This document shows, piece by piece, positions 42,745 through 48,276 of a DNA stretch of 48,276 bases; the first letter of the stretch is position 1, and each line of letters opens with the position of its first letter. A program made the position numbers and the translations under genes. The stretch lies in assembly GCA_009377495.1 (NCBI GenBank), contig WHTZ01000049.1:1-48276 (forward strand), in the 5' to 3' direction. The stretch comes from Luteitalea sp. (GTDB lineage Bacteria > Acidobacteriota > Vicinamibacteria > Vicinamibacterales > Vicinamibacteraceae). The notes under the pieces are model-generated. The model worked only from the letters and a program-made list of their open reading frames with translations, was not told the origin of the DNA and searched no databases.

Positions 42745-45700
42745 TCACCAAGACAGCTTCAAGGCCAACTGAATCTCGCGAGGGGCGTTCGCCTGTGCAG
42801 ACACCTGGCCGAAGCTCGCACTGGTCACGCCGCCGTCCGGCTGCGCGAACTGCGGCGTGTTGAACGCATTGAAGACCTCCGTCCGAAACTGCAGCCGAAA
42901 TCGTTGAGTGATTGGAACCGTCTTGGCCAGCGTGAAGTCGAAACTGTTCACGCCGTCAGACCGAACATCGGGGAGCACCGGGCCGACGTTGCCAAACGTG
43001 AAGGGTGGCGCCGGACTGAACACCGATGTGTCAAACCACTGCTCGATGGTCGGCTCGTCCAACCTGGCACTCTGATCGGCGTTCACCGAACGTCTGGTGA
43101 TGGAAATGGGAAACCCGCTCTGAAACGTGGCGATGCCGCTGAACGTCCAGCCTCCAGCCAGGGCGTTCAGGACCGGGTGCATGTCGGCGCCGAATCTGCG
43201 GCTCTGGCCAAACGGGAGATCGTACACATAACCAATCACGAGGCGCTGCGGCACGTCGAAGGGAGAGAGCGATCGCTCCGCCCGGCGGTTTTCCATGTTG
43301 AGAATTCCCCCAACCCCTCCACTGACGTCTCTCCCGGGCGTGTCGCTGATGGTCTTGGAGAGCGTATACGACCCGATCAGGCTCAGCCCTTCGCTGAGCC
43401 GCTTGTCCACCTTCAGCGTGAACGCATGATAGATGGAGTTGCCGGCAGAGACCCGGGTGCGTGTCACGCCCGTGTACTGTGGGAAGGGCCGCAGCAACTG
43501 CTCCCGAGCGACGGTTGGGCCAGACAGCGGACCGGTCGGAATGACGCCAAAGAAAGGGTTGTCGACCGGCTCATTCAGCGCTGCGCCCAAAGAGAGGAAC
43601 TCGTTCGGCAGATCGTTCTCGCGCCATCCGCTGTACTGCAGCTTCGTTCCTTTGTTGCCCCAGTACGCGAGATCGATCAGGAAGTTGCGTCCGAGCTCCT
43701 GTTGGATCGATAGATTCCACTGTTGCGTGTAGCCAACGGGCTCGTCGTGAATGAAGCCGGAGATGGCAAAGCCAACGTTGGTCAGCGGATCGCGAACATT
43801 CTCGGGAAGGTTGAAACCCTGCGGAAACGGGTCGGAGATCAGGTTTTCTGGCCTGAGATCGTCGAGCGTGGCAACCCACGGTGTGGACGAGTTGAAACCA
43901 ATGGCGCCGTCTGCGATCACCACCATTGGAATATAAAAGATCCCGTAACCGGCCCTGACCACCGTTCTATCGCTCAATTGATAGGCAAGACCGACCCGAG
44001 GAGCAACGTTGTTCTTGTCTGTCTTCAACTGATTGCGGGGCACCCCATCGTCACCGAGGTAGCGGAGGACGCCTTGTAACTCCAACCCCACCTGGTCGCT
44101 CAGCGGACTGCGGGCGTCCAGGTCCATGAAGGTCAGCCGGTCGAACCGCTCGGTCTGGCCGTAGTCGAGATCGTAGCGGAGCCCCAGGTTCAGCGTGAGC
44201 CGGGGCGTGACCTTCCAGTCGTCCTGAACGTAGAACGCGTAGTAGAGCCGCTGCAGCGACTGGCCCTGCGTGTGGTTGACGCTGCCTTCGCTGCCGGTTC
44301 CCAGTAGAAACGAGGCAAGCCCGAAGCCGGCATCGGCTCGAGCCGTCAGCGGATCGGGCCCTTGCGTAAACAGCCGGCCGAAGTTGAAGGTGCCGGTCGG
44401 GTTCGTATCCTGAAGCGCGTGAAAACGAAGCACGCGAACGTCGAATCCGCTTTTCAGCGAATGGCGGCCCACGACCTTGTTGACACTCCCTTGGAACGCG
44501 TACGTGTTCCGTGGCTGGTTGTTGAAGATGCCGTTGCCGAGATTTGTCATGTCGCCAATGCTGAACGTGGGAAAGTGTGGGGACGCAACATCGACGTAGT
44601 CCTGCGGAAAGCCGAGCTGACCGAGATCGAATCCTTCGGAAATACTCGTCTGTTGCGGGTGAGCTCGGGTGACGGACACCCGCAGGTCTCCCGTGAGCGT
44701 GGGTGAGAAGATATGCGTGTCTCCGACGACGATATGGTAATACTGATCGAGTTGCAGCCGGGCCTCGGGCGAGGCAAGGCCGGGAAGATTCCTCGGCGTC
44801 TCCCGATCGCTACGCTCATAGGAGATACGCCCAAACAACTTGTTCGTCTGACCAAAATTATGGTCGACGCGGATGTCCATGCGGTCGCGGTCCGTGATGG
44901 ACTTGCTGCCAAAGGCGAAGTTATTCGCGCCCGTGACGGGATCGCCTGGAAGGTTCGGCTCCGGATAGAACTCCAGGACGCTCTGGCTCACGGGATTCAG
45001 ACGGTCGGGTGGGATGACGTTGCCCGGGAAGGGTTGTCGAACCAAGGTTCCGTCCGGTCCCGCCGTCAACGTCTCAGGGTCGTAGATCCTGATCACGCTG
45101 CCGTCGGCGGCGAACGTCTGAGAAAAGTCGCCTTGCCGTTGACGAGCGGTCGGCACCGTCGACAACGTCGTATCAGGGAATTCCTGGCGGAACCCCTCGT
45201 AGGCTGCGAAAAAGAAGGTCTGACCGCGAACAATGGGTCCCCCGGTATTGATGCCGAATTGGTCCCGGCGAAAGTCCACCTCCTCGAGGCCCGAGCGGTT
45301 GGCAAAGAAGTTGTTCGCATCCAGCACGTTGTTGCGGTGAAACTCGAAGGTGGTGCCGCGGAAGTCGTTCGTCCCCGACTTGGTCACGATGTTCACGACC
45401 CCGCCGGTGGTCCGGCCGAACTCGGCCGAGAAGCTGTTGGCCTGAACTTTGAACTCCTGCGTCGAGTCCACGGATGGCACATAGGAGGCAAAGTTGCGGT
45501 CTGCTGTGGTGCTGGGAGCGCCGTCGAGGAGAATCTCCTGTCCCCGCATCATGCCACCGCCCACGTTGAAGTCGGACTTGAAGAAGCTTCGACCGACGTC
45601 GGTTCCTCCGGCTGTCCCAAAGCCTTCAGCGGTGATCACGCCTGGGGCCAGTGCAATCAGCCCCATGGAGTCACGGACATTCAAGGGGAGCTCTCTGATC

Positions 45701-46128
45701 GTGCGCTCATTGATGACGGTGCCGAAGCTGGCGTCTTCCGTCTCCAGGAGCGATGCCTGGGCGCTGACGGTGACCTCGTCGGCAATGCCACCGACGGCAA
45801 GCACGATGTCCAGAGGCACGTTGTCATTCACGCGTAGGGTGATGGGCTGCTGCACGAACCTCTTGAATCCGGGGATCTCGGCCTCGACCCGATAGTCTCC
45901 CGGTTGAAGGTTGAAGATCCTGAAGATCCCCTCGTCATTGGAAACGGCCGCGTGCGCGACGCCGGTTCCCAAGTTCGTCGCGACCACGTCGAGACCCGGA
46001 ATGACCGCCCCAGCCTCGTCAGTGACCCGACCCGTGATTTGCGCACCGAAGGTTTGTCCCCAGGTAGGTGAAGCCACGCAGACGATCCCCACCATGAGCA
46101 CCAGGCACTTCAAGATGCCCCCACTCAT
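42745..46128 (-). CDS. Oar-like TonB-dependent receptor
   Basis: This 1127-aa outer membrane protein starts with a signal peptide (MSGGILKCLVLMVGIVCVASPTWGQ read in two parts: the first 8 residues then the hydrophobic core). A carboxypeptidase-regulatory-like domain follows at about 28-110 (GRVTDEAGAVIPGLDVVATN). A plug at about 130-250 has FGRTTGGVVNIVTKSGTN, and a large barrel ends LALKLSW. This is the Oar-like form typical of Acidobacteriota. It is divergent from the winged-helix membrane protein and upstream of the FAD-oxidoreductase run, so it may import the compound oxidised there, by inference. Confidence 0.92.
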   Translation of the reverse strand: MSGGILKCLVLMVGIVCVASPTWGQTFGAQITGRVTDEAGAVIPGLDVVATNLGTGVAHAAVSNDEGIFRIFNLQPGDYRVEAEIPGFKRFVQQPITLRVNDNVPLDIVLAVGGIADEVTVSAQASLLETEDASFGTVINERTIRELPLNVRDSMGLIALAPGVITAEGFGTAGGTDVGRSFFKSDFNVGGGMMRGQEILLDGAPSTTADRNFASYVPSVDSTQEFKVQANSFSAEFGRTTGGVVNIVTKSGTNDFRGTTFEFHRNNVLDANNFFANRSGLEEVDFRRDQFGINTGGPIVRGQTFFFAAYEGFRQEFPDTTLSTVPTARQRQGDFSQTFAADGSVIRIYDPETLTAGPDGTLVRQPFPGNVIPPDRLNPVSQSVLEFYPEPNLPGDPVTGANNFAFGSKSITDRDRMDIRVDHNFGQTNKLFGRISYERSDRETPRNLPGLASPEARLQLDQYYHIVVGDTHIFSPTLTGDLRVSVTRAHPQQTSISEGFDLGQLGFPQDYVDVASPHFPTFSIGDMTNLGNGIFNNQPRNTYAFQGSVNKVVGRHSLKSGFDVRVLRFHALQDTNPTGTFNFGRLFTQGPDPLTARADAGFGLASFLLGTGSEGSVNHTQGQSLQRLYYAFYVQDDWKVTPRLTLNLGLRYDLDYGQTERFDRLTFMDLDARSPLSDQVGLELQGVLRYLGDDGVPRNQLKTDKNNVAPRVGLAYQLSDRTVVRAGYGIFYIPMVVIADGAIGFNSSTPWVATLDDLRPENLISDPFPQGFNLPENVRDPLTNVGFAISGFIHDEPVGYTQQWNLSIQQELGRNFLIDLAYWGNKGTKLQYSGWRENDLPNEFLSLGAALNEPVDNPFFGVIPTGPLSGPTVAREQLLRPFPQYTGVTRTRVSAGNSIYHAFTLKVDKRLSEGLSLIGSYTLSKTISDTPGRDVSGGVGGILNMENRRAERSLSPFDVPQRLVIGYVYDLPFGQSRRFGADMHPVLNALAGGWTFSGIATFQSGFPISITRRSVNADQSARLDEPTIEQWFDTSVFSPAPPFTFGNVGPVLPDVRSDGVNSFDFTLAKTVPITQRFRLQFRTEVFNAFNTPQFAQPDGGVTSASFGQVSAQANAPREIQLALKLSW

Positions 46129-46353
46129 TGTTTCGTCCTCCTTAACTCACCGGGCCGGTCCGGGGAAAGGCGCACGATCGGTGAATTTTCCAACAGCCTG
46201 ACACCGGAGAGATGGGAAGGGGAGTGCAATGGGGTATATATACGGTGTTCACACGGTGCAGAAGACTGTATAACCCGCCGTTCGGCTGGACTGGCGGAGG
46301 CCCACGCCCGTCGGTCCAATCTGGCACGAGCAGCGGCCGACCCGGAGGGAGCC
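46129..46353. promoter_or_regulatory. Divergent promoter region between TonB receptor and winged-helix protein genes
   Basis: The 225-nt gap is AT-richer than its surroundings in places, with TATATATAC near 46235-46243 that could serve as a -10 element on either strand. Directly next to it is GTGTTCACAC (46245-46254), an imperfect dyad of GTGT/ACAC half-sites. No full sigma-70 promoter can be assigned with confidence. This would be a natural binding site for the adjacent regulator. Confidence 0.35.
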
Positions 46354-47718
46354 ATGCAAGCCGATGACATCCGGCAGCAGCTCGACCGCGTCCTTCAGAG
46401 CCCCCAGTTTCGCTCTGCCCGCAACCGCGCCAGCTTCCTTCGCTACGTCGTCGTGAAGACGCTGGCTGGCGAGGGCGAGAGGCTGAAGGAATACACGATT
46501 GGCGTCGAAGTCTTCGAGCGGGGCGAGGCGTTCAATCCCAAAACAGACGGAGTCGTGCGGGTACAGGCGGGGCTCCTCCGGAAACATCTCGAGGCATACT
46601 ACGCCGACGGCGGCCGGGACGACCCGATTCGGATCGTGATCCCCAAGGGGCACTATGTGCCCCAATTTCACGAGCCCGCGCTTGCAGCGAACGGCAGGTC
46701 GGCGAACCGCCTGGTCCGCGGTGCCCGGGCGCTGGGTACACGTACGTGGCTGTACGGCGTCGGCACGGCACTGATGGTGTTCGTTACCCTGGTCTCGGTG
46801 GCGATGTTTCGAGGGTGGGGAACGAAGGCGGTGCCGCCTCTCGAACCGATGGAATCGTCACGGTCGGGTGTCGCGGCGGGCGATCCGGCGTACGCGCCTC
46901 TCTGGGCGCGCTTCCTCGACGCCGATGTCGCCACCGTTCTCGCCTTTGGCATCCCCCAGTTCTTCTCGGGCGGCGACATCTGGCTGCGAGACGTCACGGT
47001 CAATGGGCTCGCCCCTGGGGCTGGCAGCCAGCTCAAGGCCATTGAGCGCGCGCTGTCGGTTCCGTTGCGGCCGAACGAAGCGTACACAGGCATCGGCGAA
47101 GCCTACGGCGTCTATTTGATTTCGCGGTTCTACCTCGAGAACGGTCGAGACATCCGACTGGCGCGAAGTCATTCGATCTCATGGGACAACCTGAAGCACG
47201 ACAACGTGATCTTCCTGACCTCTGCGCGGTTTAGCACGCTGGCCGATCAGTTGACCTATCCCTCGGATTTCGTGTACGTGCTCGAACCGGGACGCCCCAA
47301 TCGAATTGTCAACCGCCGGCCAGAGCCTGGCGAACGGCCTGAGTACGTGGCCCGGTTGGGCCAGGATGTCGAGGTCGACTATGCGGTCATCACGCTCTGG
47401 CCTGGCAAGCTACCCGACCGGCGCATCCTGATCTTGAGTGGAAGCACAACGTGGGGAACACAGGCCGCGGCGGAATACGTCACGGAGCCTGGCTACCAGC
47501 GAGAGCTCAGTCGACGCCTGGGCGACTGTCAGCGCAGGGCGAACCTGGCTGCGCACCCGGAGTTCTTTCAAGTGCTGCTGCGGGTCGAAATCCGGGACCG
47601 TCGACCGGTGACCATCACATACGTCACCCACCACGATTTCTCCACTGCCAACGGCAGAGGGACCCATGACACGACAACGAGCTCACAGCCTGCCGGTCGC
47701 CCACGCTCCACGCGCTGA
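46354..47718 (+). CDS. Membrane-anchored winged-helix protein, paralogue of the 24082 gene
   Basis: This 454-aa protein starts at ATG 46354. Residues 1-110 share a domain with the protein at 24082: RQQLDRVLQSPQFRSARNRA, FLRYVVVKTLAGEGERLKEY, IGVEVFERGEAFNPKTDGVV and IPKGHYVPQFHE. A TM helix follows at about 135-155 (LMVFVTLVSVAMF), then a periplasmic domain of about 280 residues. That domain contains FGIPQFFSGGDIWLRDVTVN, RSHSISWDNLKHDNVIFLTS and PDRRILILSGSTTWGTQAA, which I do not recognise. The N-domain is presumed DNA-binding, as in CadC-like regulators. It is divergent from the Oar-like receptor gene, which suggests it senses a periplasmic ligand and regulates that locus. Confidence 0.82.
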   Translation: MQADDIRQQLDRVLQSPQFRSARNRASFLRYVVVKTLAGEGERLKEYTIGVEVFERGEAFNPKTDGVVRVQAGLLRKHLEAYYADGGRDDPIRIVIPKGHYVPQFHEPALAANGRSANRLVRGARALGTRTWLYGVGTALMVFVTLVSVAMFRGWGTKAVPPLEPMESSRSGVAAGDPAYAPLWARFLDADVATVLAFGIPQFFSGGDIWLRDVTVNGLAPGAGSQLKAIERALSVPLRPNEAYTGIGEAYGVYLISRFYLENGRDIRLARSHSISWDNLKHDNVIFLTSARFSTLADQLTYPSDFVYVLEPGRPNRIVNRRPEPGERPEYVARLGQDVEVDYAVITLWPGKLPDRRILILSGSTTWGTQAAAEYVTEPGYQRELSRRLGDCQRRANLAAHPEFFQVLLRVEIRDRRPVTITYVTHHDFSTANGRGTHDTTTSSQPAGRPRSTR

Positions 47719-47940
47719 TCGTGAGCTCCGTGGGTTCATCCTCAGCGCGCTGCTGAATGCTGCGCCAGGAGATCGCCCCGGCTTGCTGTGCAAACGTTTG
47801 GCGATAGACGGTTGGCGTGTACTGCTGTCCTTCCTACTATTTCTAACCGATTGCGGGATTCTGGCGGCAATTGGACAAGAAAGTATCAGCAGTGCGCAAT
47901 CGAGGCATAGCTGCACTTTGAGTTCGTTACCAAGGCTGAG

Positions 47941-48113
47941 CCTGGATCGCAGCCGGCGCGGCACGCCCTGCGGCCTCCGCCCTACACGCTCGATCTTCCC
48001 CTGGAGGAGGTGACGATCGCCGAACGGCTCAAGAGCGCGGGCTATGTCACCGGCTTTTTCGGCAAGTGGCACGTGAGCCGGCACCACGAACACTATCTCG
48101 GCTGGTCGCGGAC
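47941..48113 (+). pseudogene. Sulfatase fragment
   Basis: The frame encodes LRPPPYTLDLPLEEVTIAE and RLKSAGYVTGFFGKWHVSRHH, a stretch typical of the type I sulfatase N-domain (the ERLKxAGYxTGxFGKWH motif). It lacks the catalytic Cys/Ser-x-Pro-x-Arg region upstream, and the frame breaks after YLGWS, where the other frames run into stops. It is a remnant. The stretches 47719-47940 and 48114-48276 show nothing I can support as a gene. Confidence 0.6.
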
Positions 48114-48276
48114 CACGGACCGCGGCAGATGCATCCTGACTACGCCGCGCTGGTGTAGCAGGATAGGGTCCCGCCGGGCGCGGCGTTTTTGGGGTAGCGG
48201 CGGAATGCGACTGCCGCTGCAGCAGTAGCAGAATTCCGGGATCGTGTCCTTGACGCTATCATCCGAACTATGGCAT

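Noticed and set aside
44713..45837. 374-codon open frame on the + strand
   Set aside because: It runs opposite the Oar-like receptor in a G/C-rich third-position phase; no signal or domain is visible.

Overview
The window looks like a chromosomal segment of a GC-rich, Gram-negative environmental bacterium, most likely an acidobacterium of the Vicinamibacteria type. This assignment is inference from gene content: carboxypeptidase-regulatory-domain TonB-dependent receptors of the Oar type, ADOP/MacB-like permeases without a linked ATPase, a propeller-type sensor kinase, CRTAC1/ASPIC-UnbV proteins, membrane-anchored winged-helix proteins and a fused SecDF. No rRNA, tRNA, CRISPR array or complete insertion sequence was seen. 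| Region 1-6750 is the most interesting part. It appears to be the 3' end of a lasso-peptide locus: a 5'-truncated asparagine-synthetase-like lasso cyclase, then a 45-codon precursor-like gene with a near-perfect ribosome binding site and a YxxPxLxxxG leader motif, then a strong hairpin. Convergent to it lie a TonB-dependent receptor and an S9-family protein that resembles AtxE2-type lasso peptide isopeptidases but has no acidic residue where the catalytic acid is expected. Together they suggest a make, export, re-import and linearise system. The RRE/leader-peptidase/exporter genes would lie left of the window. | Region 6971-8260 is a patchwork of gene pieces: a GH78 rhamnosidase scrap, a coding-like fragment on the other strand, and a peptidoglycan-binding-like gene that has lost its end. 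8448-16054 holds an orphan propeller histidine kinase, a Gfo/Idh/MocA oxidoreductase with a gluconate-dehydrogenase-subunit-3-like partner, and a secreted M60 metallopeptidase. 16269-16835 is a DUF433/DUF5615 toxin-antitoxin-like pair. 16957-18561 is a 5'-truncated ADOP permease. | 18555-20621 is a kynA-kynU tryptophan catabolism operon without kynB. 20791-28276 contains a secreted beta-rich protein, an enolase-superfamily enzyme, DinB and OsmC proteins, and a winged-helix membrane protein divergent from a small secreted protein plus a full ADOP permease, with a 21-bp dyad between them. 28295-35702 is mainly housekeeping: secDF, a ZIP transporter, a hexapeptide-repeat protein with pdxJ, and a DUF4097 surface protein. 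| 35778-46128 reads leftwards as a tightly packed series: Oar-like TonB receptor, an intergenic region made of three hairpins, FAD-dependent oxidoreductase, TPR protein, CRTAC1/ASPIC-UnbV protein, and a membrane-anchored MutS-like ATPase carrying an in-frame repeat insertion. The last four genes overlap one another. A second winged-helix membrane protein is divergent from the TonB receptor and may control it. The right end holds a sulfatase fragment.
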